DNA of 64,000 nucleotides from UBA2029 sp037447125 (lineage in GTDB: Bacteria; Chloroflexota; Anaerolineae; Aggregatilineales; Aggregatilineaceae), in NCBI GenBank assembly GCA_037447125.1, contig JBBIHG010000004.1, forward strand, positions 1 through 64,000. The letters run 5' to 3'. Below are positions 51,321 to 59,718 of the stretch, piece by piece. The notes under the pieces are model-generated. The model did not search any database. It had not been told where the DNA came from and saw only the letters and a program-made list of their open reading frames with translations. The position numbers were made by a program, and so were the translations under genes. The stretch's first letter is position 1; the number at the start of each line of letters is the position of its first letter.

Positions 51321-51953
51321 ATGGCCCAAGACAACGTGCATGTGTCCACTCATCCGCTGGTCAAGCACAAGCTGACGCTGCTGCGCGATGCCCGGACCGA
51401 GCACAAGAAATTCCGCGAGCTGATCCGCGAGCTGGCCATGCTGCTGGGTTACGAAGCGACGGCTGACCTGCGCCTGGACACGTTCGAGGTGATGACGCCC
51501 CTGGGGGGCGCGCCGGGTTACCACTTGCAGGAGGATGTGGGTCTGGTGCCTATCCTGCGGGCAGGGCTGGGCATGGTGAACGGCATTCACGAGATGATCC
51601 CCGGCGCGCAGGTCTGGCATTTGGGCATCTACCGCGACGAGCGGACGCTGCGCCCGGTGTCGTACTACAACAAGCTGCCCATCGAGCCGACGGTGCAGGT
51701 GTGCCTGATTCTCGATCCCATGCTGGCAACGGGCGGATCGGCGGTGGCGGCCATTGACGTGCTCAAGGAATGGGGCGTGCGCCGCATCAAGTTTGTCGGG
51801 CTGATCGCTGCCCCGGAAGGGATCGAGGTGGTCTCCCGCGCGCATCCCGACGTGCCGATTCATCTGGCCGCGGTGGACGATCACCTCAACGAGCACGGTT
51901 TCATCGTCCCCGGCCTGGGCGACGCCGGCGACCGCCAGTTCGGCACTGGGTGA
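51321..51953 (+). CDS. upp: Uracil phosphoribosyltransferase
   Basis: 210 residues. It makes UMP from uracil and PRPP. The PRPP loop is LDPMLATGGSA, with VPILRAGLGMV and FVGLIAAPEG earlier and later, and the uracil-binding GFIVPGLGDAGDR at the end. It is the first gene of a pair with the MraY/WecA-type gene 7 bases downstream. Ribosome binding site AAGGAGAAG. Confidence 0.96.
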   Translation: MAQDNVHVSTHPLVKHKLTLLRDARTEHKKFRELIRELAMLLGYEATADLRLDTFEVMTPLGGAPGYHLQEDVGLVPILRAGLGMVNGIHEMIPGAQVWHLGIYRDERTLRPVSYYNKLPIEPTVQVCLILDPMLATGGSAVAAIDVLKEWGVRRIKFVGLIAAPEGIEVVSRAHPDVPIHLAAVDDHLNEHGFIVPGLGDAGDRQFGTG

Positions 51954-51959
51954 GGCATT

Positions 51960-53006
51960 ATGCGCTCCGGCGATATCATTTCGTTCGCGGTCGTGCTGCT
52001 CGTATCCTTCGGCCTGTCGTTCTCGCTAACGCCGCTGGCGCGGCGGCTAGGCCTGCGCTGGGGACTGGTGGACGTCCCACGCGGGCGGCACCTGCACCCA
52101 CAGGTCATGGCCAAGTCCGGCGGCATCGCCCTCTACGTCGCCTTCACCGTCACCGCGCTCCTGGCCCAGTTCCTGCCAGTTGAGCGTACCGACGACAAGG
52201 AAATCATCCGCCTGACCGGGCTGCTGCTCGGTGGGGTGTTTCTGTTCCTCTTCGGCCTGCTCGACGACAGGCGCGAGCTGAGCGCGCTGCCGCAGTACAT
52301 CGCCCAGTTGCTGGTGGCGGCCATCGCCGTCGTCTTCCTGATCTTCATCGAAAGCTTCAACAACCCCCTGACCGGCCAGCGCACGCCCGAATGGCCGTAC
52401 ATCGTCACGGTGACGCTAACCCTGTTCTGGCTGGGCTTCATGATGAACACGGTTAATTGGCTGGACGGGTTGGACGGCTTGGCGGCGGGGGTGTGTGCCG
52501 TCGCTGCCCTGATGATCTTTATTCATGCGGCCTTCCATCTGGATCAGGTGAGCGTCAGCCTGTTGGCTCTGGCGCTGTTCGGCGCGGCGCTGGGCTTTCT
52601 GCCGTACAACTTCCCACCGGCGCGGGTGTTCATGGGCAGCAACGGGGCGTTGTTCCTCGGCTACACGATCGGCGTACTGGGCATCATTGGCGGGGCGAAG
52701 ATGGCCACCGTGCTGCTGGTGATGGGCCTGCCACTGCTGGATGTCGTCTGGCAGATCGTGCGGCGGGTGAGCAGCGGGCGCAACCCGACCGAAGGCGACC
52801 GGGGTCACGTGCATTATCGCCTGCTCGACGCCGGCATCTCCCCGCGCCAGATCGTGCTCGGCTACTACGTCTTCTGCGCGCTCTTTGGGGGCATTGCTCT
52901 GGTGACGGCCAGCCGCCTGTTCAAGCTGATCGCGCTGATCGTGATGGCTGCTGTCATCGGCGGGGGGTTCGTCGCCCTGAGCCGCAGGACGCCACCGCGC
53001 CAGTGA
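51960..53006 (+). CDS. MraY/WecA-type glycosyl-1-phosphate transferase
   Basis: 348 residues with about ten membrane helices. It links a sugar-1-phosphate to undecaprenyl phosphate. Conserved loops: HLHPQVMAKSGGIALY, LFGLLDDRRELSAL (DDxxE-like metal site), NTVNWLDGLDGLAAGV and GDRGHVHYRLLDAG. The last, with its histidines, favours the WecA/TagO group (UDP-GlcNAc or similar) over MraY. It would start a teichoic acid, O-antigen-like or secondary polymer pathway. Confidence 0.9.
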   Translation: MRSGDIISFAVVLLVSFGLSFSLTPLARRLGLRWGLVDVPRGRHLHPQVMAKSGGIALYVAFTVTALLAQFLPVERTDDKEIIRLTGLLLGGVFLFLFGLLDDRRELSALPQYIAQLLVAAIAVVFLIFIESFNNPLTGQRTPEWPYIVTVTLTLFWLGFMMNTVNWLDGLDGLAAGVCAVAALMIFIHAAFHLDQVSVSLLALALFGAALGFLPYNFPPARVFMGSNGALFLGYTIGVLGIIGGAKMATVLLVMGLPLLDVVWQIVRRVSSGRNPTEGDRGHVHYRLLDAGISPRQIVLGYYVFCALFGGIALVTASRLFKLIALIVMAAVIGGGFVALSRRTPPRQ

Positions 53007-53017
53007 GGCGGTCCGCT

Positions 53018-54499
53018 TCACTCGTCGAACTGGTCATCGAAGGCCGCGCCATCTTCGTCGAAATCCTCGTAGATCAGGTCGTCCTCTTCGATTGCTGGCT
53101 CCTCGTCAGAGGGATCGCGGCGCGGGGCGGGCCGGGCGAAGTCCAGCCGCTCCGCGCTGTCGCGCTCTGGCGGTGCGCTTCTGTAGGGCGGAACGCCCGG
53201 CGTTAGCGGCACGCCGGGCAGGGGGCGTGGCGCGCGTGGCACAACGCTCTCGTCCGGGGCTGACCAGATCGCCTCGTCGCGCGGACGCTCGGCAGTGGAG
53301 CGACGCTCCCCAAACGGCGACTGTGTCGCAGAGCGCATGCCTGGCGCAAAGCCGCTGGACGGCACTGAGTGTTCGACAGTGGGCGGGCCTTCGCGGGCGG
53401 GGGGTTGCGGCCCAGACCCAGCCGGGCGCTGTGCGGGCCGGACGGCGGGCGATCCCGGCGGCGGAGTCTCTCGCATGGCGGGCAGCGGGACGGCGGGCGT
53501 TGCTGGGCGCTGGGCCGGTGTCCCGGTGGCCTCTGGACGGGCGCGCTCCGGCTGGCGGGACTGGTCGGGCAGGACGGCGGGGGCAGCTTCGCGGCGGCGC
53601 GGCGACGGCCTGGCGTCGGTCGCCGGATCGGGCAGGGGCAGGTCGAGGTTGTAGACGGACGGCAGCGGCGCGCCGGGGGGTAGCGGCTCAGCGGAACCGG
53701 GCTGCCGGCCGCGTCCTCGCGCCGGGCGTTGGCTATAGACGAATTTGCGCCCGGTCACGCGCTCCATGATCTCCTCAAAGAAGGCGATGACGATCACCGC
53801 CGGAATCTCGACGGCCAGCACGGTCAGAAAGGCGGTGGTCAGCAGCTCCACACCATGCGCGACCGGGCCTGTGAACGTATCCAGTAGCACCTCACCCACA
53901 CCGATCACCACCAGGAAGGCCAGCAGCACGCCAAAGGCAGCCAGCACTAGCGGCCAGCCTTCGCGGTCGGCGGGCGTGGGCAGCATGGCGTTGCTGATGG
54001 CGAAGAGCAGGTACAGCCACAGATAGAAGTCCGGCGTGCTGCCCAACTCACGCAGCGCCGCGCCGAGGAGGGCGAGATCGGCCTGGCCCAGGGCGGTGAG
54101 CACGTCCTCGAGGTTGAGAATGTGGTTGCTGATCACCCAGACGAGGGCAAGACCCACAGCCAGCGGAGCGGCACCGATGATCGCCTTCTCGAACCAGCGG
54201 GCCTTGGGCGCGGTGACGAAATTGAGGCGCAGGGTGCTGTCATCCTGCGCCTCTGGCCAGGCGATCACGCGCTTGATGCGCACATTGAGCACCCCCGCCA
54301 CCAAGTACTGCGTGAACTCGTGGACGAACACACCCGGCAGCAACAGCACATAGTACAGCGCGGTGGCGCTCTTCTTGTTGTTGGTCAGTACCCAGCCGAC
54401 ACCGTAGAGGTGGCTGTGAACCCATTTCTCCACGTAGATCAGTGCGATGAGCACCCCGGCCAGCAGCAGCCAGGGCGTGAGCACGGTACCCAGAGTCAT
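53018..54499 (-). CDS. Membrane protein, degenerate M50-like, Pro-rich tail
   Basis: 493 residues. About six hydrophobic segments occupy residues 1-260. The first has VFVHEFTQYLVAGVLN, resembling the HExxH zinc motif of site-2-type membrane peptidases, but the second histidine is Q. A later SNAMLPTPADREGWP matches a segment that often follows such motifs. After residue 270 the chain is a Pro/Arg/Ala-rich, likely disordered cytosolic tail ending in a very acidic stretch. Function unknown; a non-catalytic peptidase relative is the best guess. It is convergent with the transferase at 51960. Confidence 0.55.
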   Translation of the reverse strand: MTLGTVLTPWLLLAGVLIALIYVEKWVHSHLYGVGWVLTNNKKSATALYYVLLLPGVFVHEFTQYLVAGVLNVRIKRVIAWPEAQDDSTLRLNFVTAPKARWFEKAIIGAAPLAVGLALVWVISNHILNLEDVLTALGQADLALLGAALRELGSTPDFYLWLYLLFAISNAMLPTPADREGWPLVLAAFGVLLAFLVVIGVGEVLLDTFTGPVAHGVELLTTAFLTVLAVEIPAVIVIAFFEEIMERVTGRKFVYSQRPARGRGRQPGSAEPLPPGAPLPSVYNLDLPLPDPATDARPSPRRREAAPAVLPDQSRQPERARPEATGTPAQRPATPAVPLPAMRETPPPGSPAVRPAQRPAGSGPQPPAREGPPTVEHSVPSSGFAPGMRSATQSPFGERRSTAERPRDEAIWSAPDESVVPRAPRPLPGVPLTPGVPPYRSAPPERDSAERLDFARPAPRRDPSDEEPAIEEDDLIYEDFDEDGAAFDDQFDE

Positions 54500-54558
54500 G
54501 CTGGATGCCCGCCAACCTCCCCGTGAACTGCCGGGCGCAGCAGGGCGGCGCCCGCTAG

Positions 54559-54597
54559 AAAAGCCCGACTCCAGGGGTGCGGCAGAGCAGCGCCCCT
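54559..54597 (-). terminator. Possible terminator of tpiA
   Basis: On the minus strand AGGGG (54593-54597) pairs with CCCCT (54573-54577) around a GC-rich loop, with TTTT at 54559-54562. The stem is short and the T run is displaced by about 10 bases. The same region contains the GC-rich GGGCGGCGCCC, part of a dispersed palindrome type. Confidence 0.35.
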
Positions 54598-54622
54598 ATG
54601 CGGGCGAATTCGCGGATAGCTG

Positions 54623-55393
54623 CTAAGCCAGCCCCTTCGCTTCGATGGCGATGCGGACAAGATCAACGAACAAGTCTTCCTGGAGAGACGCGCCGCCAAC
54701 CAGCGCCCCGTCAATGTGCGGCTGGCTCATGAATTCAGCCATGTTGCCCGGCTTGACGCTGCCGCCATACTGGATGCGCGTGGCTTCGGCGTGCTCGTCG
54801 CCATAGAGTTCGGCCAGGATGGCGCGGATCGAGCCGATGATGGCGTTGGCCTGCTCGCCGGACGCGCTCCTGCCGGTGCCGATAGCCCAGATCGGCTCGT
54901 AGGCGACGACGACGTTGGCCAGGGCCTCGGCGGGAATGCCGTCGAAGGCGGCGCGAATCTGGCGTCCGACGAACTGCTGAGTCTGGCCCGCTTCGTTGAT
55001 CGCCAGGCTCTCGCCGACGGCGATGATCGGGTGCAGGCCGTGCGCCAGGGCAGCCTTGGCTTTCTTGTTGGCCATCTCATCGGTAACGCCCAGGTACTCG
55101 CGCGTCTCAGAGTGGCCGATGATCACGTACTTGACCAGCCGCTTGAGCATACCGGGCGCGATCTGGCTGGTGTAAGCCCCCTCTTCCTGCCAGTGCACGT
55201 CCTGCGCGCCGACAGCGATGTCGGTGCCGGCCAGTGCCGCTTGCACGCCGGGCAGGGCGACATAGGGCGGGCAGACGACGCGCTCGGCAGCGCTGAGCGC
55301 AACCAGGCGATCCTTGATGGCGTTGACAAAGGCTACGGCTTCCTGAGGAGTCTTGTACATCTTCCAGTTGCCGGCGATGATGGGCTTGCGCAT
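54623..55393 (-). CDS. tpiA: Triosephosphate isomerase
   Basis: 256 residues. It interconverts dihydroxyacetone phosphate and glyceraldehyde 3-phosphate. N-terminal IAGNWKMY contains the active-site Asn and Lys, the electrophile His is in YVIIGHSETRE, and the catalytic base Glu is in AYEPIWAIGTG; the phosphate loop is YGGSVKPGN. It follows yvcK-gap-pgk on the same strand. A strong terminator and a -10 element in the 410-base gap show it is transcribed separately at least in part. Confidence 0.96.
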   Translation of the reverse strand: MRKPIIAGNWKMYKTPQEAVAFVNAIKDRLVALSAAERVVCPPYVALPGVQAALAGTDIAVGAQDVHWQEEGAYTSQIAPGMLKRLVKYVIIGHSETREYLGVTDEMANKKAKAALAHGLHPIIAVGESLAINEAGQTQQFVGRQIRAAFDGIPAEALANVVVAYEPIWAIGTGRSASGEQANAIIGSIRAILAELYGDEHAEATRIQYGGSVKPGNMAEFMSQPHIDGALVGGASLQEDLFVDLVRIAIEAKGLA

Positions 55394-55494
55394 GAGGGAA
55401 TTGCCTCCAGCGGTACAGCGACTATGGATACAAGCGGCGGGTGAGCCGGATGCGGATTCGTGCGCCAGCGAGGGCGCGATCCGCTCGTGCCTCC

Positions 55495-55500
55495 ATTATA
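55495..55500 (-). promoter_or_regulatory. -10 element of tpiA
   Basis: A perfect TATAAT on the minus strand, about 100 bases upstream of the tpiA ATG. No good -35 is seen at 16-18 bases. The pgk terminator just upstream makes an internal promoter likely. Confidence 0.45.
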
Positions 55501-55584
55501 GTGCCCCTGCGAGGTCTGTGCTTCTCTTGGTGCGCAGGGGTGCGTGCACACGTTGTCGGCGACTCGCTTGACGCAGGGGCATTG

Positions 55585-55680
55585 ACCTCACCCCCAGCCT
55601 CGCTGCGCTCGGCTCGCCCCCTCTCCACGTTGGAGAGGGGGCAGCGAGGCCCGCGTCAGTGGGCCGAGCGGGGGTGAGGT
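55585..55680. repeat. Branched palindrome, MITE/REP-like element
   Basis: Outer arms ACCTCACCCCC (55585-55595) and GGGGGTGAGGT (55670-55680) are perfect complements. Inner paired arms are GCCTCGCTGC/GCAGCGAGGC (55597-55606, 55641-55650), GCTCGGC/GCCGAGC (55607-55613, 55663-55669) and CCCCCTCTCCA/TGGAGAGGGGG (55617-55627, 55631-55641). The pairings compete, so the RNA could form alternative structures. It has no coding capacity and looks like a dispersed element common in Chloroflexota genomes. Confidence 0.75.
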
Positions 55681-55750
55681 AAACCAGGGCGTGGCAACCT
55701 GCCTGACAGGTTTGTACGCATCTACGCGCAGCGCCTTCAGGGACACGGCG

Positions 55751-55783
55751 AACAAAATCCGGCGGAGACACTTTCCGCCGGAT
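55751..55783 (-). terminator. Terminator of pgk
   Basis: ATCCGGCGG (55757-55765) pairs with CCGCCGGAT (55775-55783), followed on the minus strand by TTTTGTTCG. It lies 21 bases after the pgk stop. Confidence 0.8.
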
Positions 55784-55803
55784 GGCCCAACAGCATGGAC
55801 AGG

Positions 55804-56982
55804 TTAGCGGTCGTTGAGCGCGACGACGCCGGGCAAGACTTTGCCTTCGAGCAGTTCCAGGCTGGCCCCGCCGCCGGTCGAGATGTGCGACATGCGCTCG
55901 GCCAGGCCCGCCTTGGCCACCGCCGCCGCTGAGTCCCCGCCGCCGATGATCGTCGTGGCGCTGGATTCGGCCAGCACTTCGGCGATGGCGTAAGTGCCTT
56001 TGGCGAAGTTGCTCATCTCGAAGACGCCCATCGGCCCGTTCCAGACGACCGTCTTGGCGTCCTTGAGCACGGCGCGGAACTGCTCAACGGCGCTGGGGCC
56101 GATGTCCAGGATGCGCCAGCCTTCGGGCACGCCAGCGGACGCCTTGATCACCTTCGTATGCGCGTCATCGGCGAACGCATCGCCGATGACGACCTCAGCG
56201 GGGAGCACCAGCTTGGTGCCACCCTTAGCCAGCAGCGCCCTGGCCGTGTCGAGTGCCTCGTCTTCGACCAACGAGTCGCCAACGACCCAACCCTGCGCCT
56301 TGAAGAACGTGTTGGCCATGCCGCCGCCGATGAGCAGCGTGTCGCACTGGGTCAGCAGCGACTCGATCACGCCGATCTTGTCCGACACCTTGGCCCCGCC
56401 GAGGATGGCGACGAAAGGCCGCTGAGCTTGTTCGATGGCATTGACCAGGTAGTCAAGCTCTTTCTCCATCAGAAAGCCGCTGACGGCGGGCAGGTAGCGC
56501 GCGACGCCCTCAGTGGACGAGTGGGCGCGGTGCGCTGAGCCGAAGGCGTCGTTCACATAAACATCGCCCAGTTCGGCCATCTGTTGGGCGAGTTCCAGAT
56601 CGTTCTTTTCCTCACCGGGGTAGAAGCGCGTGTTTTCCAGCAGCAGCACGCCACCTGCCGGCAAAGCGGCTGCGGCCTTCCTGGCAGCTTCACCGACGCA
56701 ATCCTCGGCGAACGCCACTTCGACTCCTAATAACTTTGCCAGCACGGGTGCGACCGGGCGCAGCGAGTACTTGGGATCGGGGCCGCCCTTGGGCCGCCCC
56801 AGGTGCGACATGAGCGCGATGTAACGCGGCTTCTGGTCCAGGATGTATTGCAGAGTCGGGACGGCAGCGCGGACGCGCGTGTCGTCGGTGACGACGTCCT
56901 TCTTGACCGGCACGTTGAAGTCTACACGGATGAGCACGCGCTTGCCGGTCAGATCGATATCGCGGATGGTCTTCTTGTTCAT
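55804..56982 (-). CDS. pgk: Phosphoglycerate kinase
   Basis: 392 residues. It converts 1,3-bisphosphoglycerate and ADP to 3-phosphoglycerate and ATP. Motifs: VLIRVDFNVP, LMSHLGRPKG, VLLLENTRFYPGEEKN, PFVAILGGAKVSDKI, VVWNGPMGVFE and IIGGGDSAAAVAKAG. The gene follows gap with a 93-base gap containing a hairpin. Ribosome binding site GGAGGATT. Confidence 0.97.
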   Translation of the reverse strand: MNKKTIRDIDLTGKRVLIRVDFNVPVKKDVVTDDTRVRAAVPTLQYILDQKPRYIALMSHLGRPKGGPDPKYSLRPVAPVLAKLLGVEVAFAEDCVGEAARKAAAALPAGGVLLLENTRFYPGEEKNDLELAQQMAELGDVYVNDAFGSAHRAHSSTEGVARYLPAVSGFLMEKELDYLVNAIEQAQRPFVAILGGAKVSDKIGVIESLLTQCDTLLIGGGMANTFFKAQGWVVGDSLVEDEALDTARALLAKGGTKLVLPAEVVIGDAFADDAHTKVIKASAGVPEGWRILDIGPSAVEQFRAVLKDAKTVVWNGPMGVFEMSNFAKGTYAIAEVLAESSATTIIGGGDSAAAVAKAGLAERMSHISTGGGASLELLEGKVLPGVVALNDR

Positions 56983-57010
56983 GGGTGGGCAATCCTCCAG
57001 ACAACGTTGT

Positions 57011-57038
57011 GGGGGCAGGGCGCTGTGCCCGTGCCCCC
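57011..57038 (-). other. Intercistronic hairpin between gap and pgk
   Basis: GGGGGCA (57011-57017) pairs with TGCCCCC (57032-57038), extended by GGGC/GCCC. There is no T tract, so it is more likely an mRNA stabilising or processing hairpin than a terminator. Confidence 0.5.
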
Positions 57039-57075
57039 TGGTTGGTCATATCAGCAAGGTTGGTGAGCACCCGAT

Positions 57076-58089
57076 TTAGAGCTTGTCCGCCATGAGCTTG
57101 GCCAGGTCGGCGGTGCGCACCGAGTAGCCCCACTCGTTGTCGTACCAGGCCATGACCTTGACCATTGTGCCCTGGAAGACGCTGGTGGCGCCGGCATCAA
57201 CGATGCTGGAGCGGTCATCGCCCTTGAAGTCAATCGAGACGAGCGGCTCTTCCTCGAAGCCGAGGATGCCCTGCAGCGAGCCTGCTGCCGCTTCCTTGAA
57301 GGCGGCGTGCAGCTCTTCGGTGCTGGTCTCCTTCTCGATCTCGGCCACGAAGTCCACCAGCGACACGGTTGAGGTGGGGACGCGCACGGCCAGGCCGTCG
57401 AACTTGCCCTTGAGATCGGGGATCACCAGGGCGACAGCCTTGGCGGCGCCGGTGGTGGTTGGGATCATACTCATGGCTGCGGCACGGGCGCGGCGCAGGT
57501 CCGAGTGGGGCAGGTCGAGAATCTTCTGGTCGTTGGTGTAGGCGTGGATGGTGGTCATCAGGCCACGCTTGATGACGAACCTGTCGTGGACGACCTTGGC
57601 CGCCGGAGCCAAGCAGTTGGTGGTGCACGAGGCGTTGGAGACGATGTGATGGTTGGCCGGGTCGTACATGCTGTCATTGACGCCCACCACCATGGTCAGG
57701 TGCACCGCGCCCTTCGACGGGGCGGTGATGATCACCTTCTTCGCGCCTGCGTCAATGTGCGGCTGGCACTTCTCCAGGCTGCGGAAGACACCCGTACCCT
57801 CGACCACGATATCCACACCGAGATCGCCCCAGGGCAGCTTGCCCGGTTCCTTCTCGTTGAGGGCCTTGACGAGCTTGCCATCAACCAGCAGGCCACCGTC
57901 TGTCACTTCCACCGTGCCGGGGAAACGGCCATAGTTGGAGTCATACTTGAGCAGGTGAGCCATGGTGGGCAGGTCACCCAGATCGTTGAAAGCCACAACT
58001 TCGAGCTCGTTGGGATAGCGCTCGTTGATGGCCTTGAGTACCTGGCGGCCAATGCGGCCGAAGCCGTTGATACCTACGCGAACAGTCAT
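57076..58089 (-). CDS. gap: Glyceraldehyde-3-phosphate dehydrogenase
   Basis: 337 residues. VGINGFGRIGRQVLKA is the NAD-binding start, and SNASCTTNCLAP holds the catalytic Cys, with a His in the downstream HAYTNDQ segment. WYDNEWGYSVR closes the protein. It oxidatively phosphorylates glyceraldehyde 3-phosphate. It is the second gene of the yvcK-gap-pgk run, 46 bases after yvcK. Confidence 0.97.
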   Translation of the reverse strand: MTVRVGINGFGRIGRQVLKAINERYPNELEVVAFNDLGDLPTMAHLLKYDSNYGRFPGTVEVTDGGLLVDGKLVKALNEKEPGKLPWGDLGVDIVVEGTGVFRSLEKCQPHIDAGAKKVIITAPSKGAVHLTMVVGVNDSMYDPANHHIVSNASCTTNCLAPAAKVVHDRFVIKRGLMTTIHAYTNDQKILDLPHSDLRRARAAAMSMIPTTTGAAKAVALVIPDLKGKFDGLAVRVPTSTVSLVDFVAEIEKETSTEELHAAFKEAAAGSLQGILGFEEEPLVSIDFKGDDRSSIVDAGATSVFQGTMVKVMAWYDNEWGYSVRTADLAKLMADKL

Positions 58090-58135
58090 GTGAGTCTCCT
58101 TATGGTTATGACACGAGCTGATCAGGCGCCCGCAG

Positions 58136-59503
58136 TCACGGGCTGTCGGATTGATGGGTCTGGAGCGCGGCCTGGGGCGCCGGAGCGCTCAGGCCATTCC
58201 TGGAAGGCGCCGGCTGCGTCATGCTCTCATAGATGGACAGCAGCGCCCTGGCCAGCTTGTCAGGATCGTGCCGCCAGGGGCGGTCACGGTCAACCAGATC
58301 GGCGGCGTGCCACTGATAGCGTGGGTTCGCCGCTTCTGCTTCGCCAGCGGGGAGCACGTAGTGCGTGTGCTCACCTGCGTTCTTGCTGGGGTAGCGGTTG
58401 TTGCTCAGCACCGCGTCGAACACTCCGCGCCCCAGATGCTTCTCAATTGCCTCAACATGATCAACAACCGTGTACCCGTCTGTCTCGCCGGGCTGCGTGG
58501 CGACGTTGCACACGTAGACACAGGGCGCACCGCTGGCCCGCACTGCCTCAGTGATGCCATTGACCAGCAGCGTCGGCAGCAGGCTGGTATACAGGCTGCC
58601 TGGGCCGATGACGATCAGATCGGCGCCCAGAATGGCGCGGACAGCCTCCGGGAAAGCACGCACACGATCAGGTGTCAGGAAAACGTGCTCAATGCGCCCA
58701 CCGATCTCGGCGATGCGCGATTCGCCAACCACGCGGCGAGACACGCTCTCGCCAGGGACGCGCACTTCTGCTGTCAAGGTTACATTGTCCTGGAGCGTCG
58801 CCGGCAGCACTCGCCCCTCGACGGCCAGCACCCGTTCGGTCAAGGCCACGGCCTTGTCCATGCCTCCGGCGATGTCGGCTAGCGCGGTCAGCAACAGATT
58901 GCCCAGGCTGTGCCCTTCCAGCCCGCCATCGGCGAAGCGGTACTGGAACAGGTGGGTCATCAGGTCTTCGTCGTCGGCCAGGGCGGCGATGTTGCTGCGC
59001 AGGTCACCGGGGGGCAGCACCCCCAGCTCGCGCCGCAGCCGTCCCGAACTGCCACCGTCGTCGGCGACCGTCACGATGGCGGTTAAGTTGCCGGTGTAGG
59101 CCTTCATGCCGCGCAAGACACTCGGCAGGCCCGTCCCGCCGCCGATGGCCACCACTCGCAGCCCGCGCCCGCGCCGCCGGTGAGCCACCATGACATCAAT
59201 CAGCGACTCGCGTCGGCGGTAGGTAAACGGGGCGAGAATGGAGCGATTCAGCTTGAAGATAGCGATGCTGATTGCACCCAGACCAACTACCGCTGAAACC
59301 AGCACACGGGCCCAGCCTGGCAGGAAACGCAGCGTGATCACGTACAACCAGTCTGGCAGGTCGCCCGCTCGGTAAAGGGTGACGATAACCTGCGCCAATC
59401 CCAGGGCCAGGATAGTGATGCCCAAGAGAAGCATCACCAACCAGCGTTTGACGCGCAGCCCGGGGGTCAACCACTTGACGATGGCGTGCCGCGTTCGTCG
59501 CAT
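58136..59503 (-). CDS. yvcK: YvcK/CofD-like gluconeogenesis factor with membrane helices
   Basis: 455 residues. Two N-terminal helices (about 20-38 and 50-75) precede a CofD-like domain (about 112-420) with VVAIGGGTGLPSVLRGMK, TVADDGGSSGRLRRELG and IVIGPGSLYTSLLP. In Firmicutes YvcK binds UDP-sugars and is needed on gluconeogenic carbon sources; its biochemistry is not fully known. Despite the CofD resemblance it is not the F420 enzyme, which is encoded at 30083. Its position before gap, pgk and tpiA fits central carbon control. Confidence 0.9.
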   Translation of the reverse strand: MRRTRHAIVKWLTPGLRVKRWLVMLLLGITILALGLAQVIVTLYRAGDLPDWLYVITLRFLPGWARVLVSAVVGLGAISIAIFKLNRSILAPFTYRRRESLIDVMVAHRRRGRGLRVVAIGGGTGLPSVLRGMKAYTGNLTAIVTVADDGGSSGRLRRELGVLPPGDLRSNIAALADDEDLMTHLFQYRFADGGLEGHSLGNLLLTALADIAGGMDKAVALTERVLAVEGRVLPATLQDNVTLTAEVRVPGESVSRRVVGESRIAEIGGRIEHVFLTPDRVRAFPEAVRAILGADLIVIGPGSLYTSLLPTLLVNGITEAVRASGAPCVYVCNVATQPGETDGYTVVDHVEAIEKHLGRGVFDAVLSNNRYPSKNAGEHTHYVLPAGEAEAANPRYQWHAADLVDRDRPWRHDPDKLARALLSIYESMTQPAPSRNGLSAPAPQAALQTHQSDSP

Positions 59504-59606
59504 GGCAGTGCTTCACCCCACCTTACCTGGCCACACCTGGCAGCCGCCGCTGCCCAGGACCTTGCGATCCGGGGGGCGATTTTAGCCGGTTTGCCCCCTT
59601 TCTACA

Positions 59607-59635
59607 ATATCATTGCGCCTACGTTTTGCCGTCAA
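59607..59635 (-). promoter_or_regulatory. Possible promoter of yvcK-gap-pgk
   Basis: TTGACG (59630-59635) and TGATAT (59607-59612), spacer 17, minus strand, about 104 bases upstream of yvcK. The -10 is weak. Confidence 0.4.
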
Positions 59636-59643
59636 CGATCACT

Positions 59644-59671
59644 TTGCCAGGCGACGCAGGCGTGTTACAAC
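59644..59671 (+). promoter_or_regulatory. Possible promoter of apgM
   Basis: TTGCCA (59644-59649) and TACAAC (59666-59671), spacer 16. It lies 47 bases upstream of the apgM ATG and is divergent from the yvcK promoter. Confidence 0.45.
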
Positions 59672-59718
59672 TAGCGCGTGGTGGTCGCATTGAGTATCTG
59701 CGAGAGGGAGTGTGGAGA

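Noticed and set aside
58136..59503. Second CofD for F420 synthesis
   Set aside because: The protein has the YvcK signature, N-terminal helices and gap-pgk-tpiA neighbours; CofD proper is at 30083.
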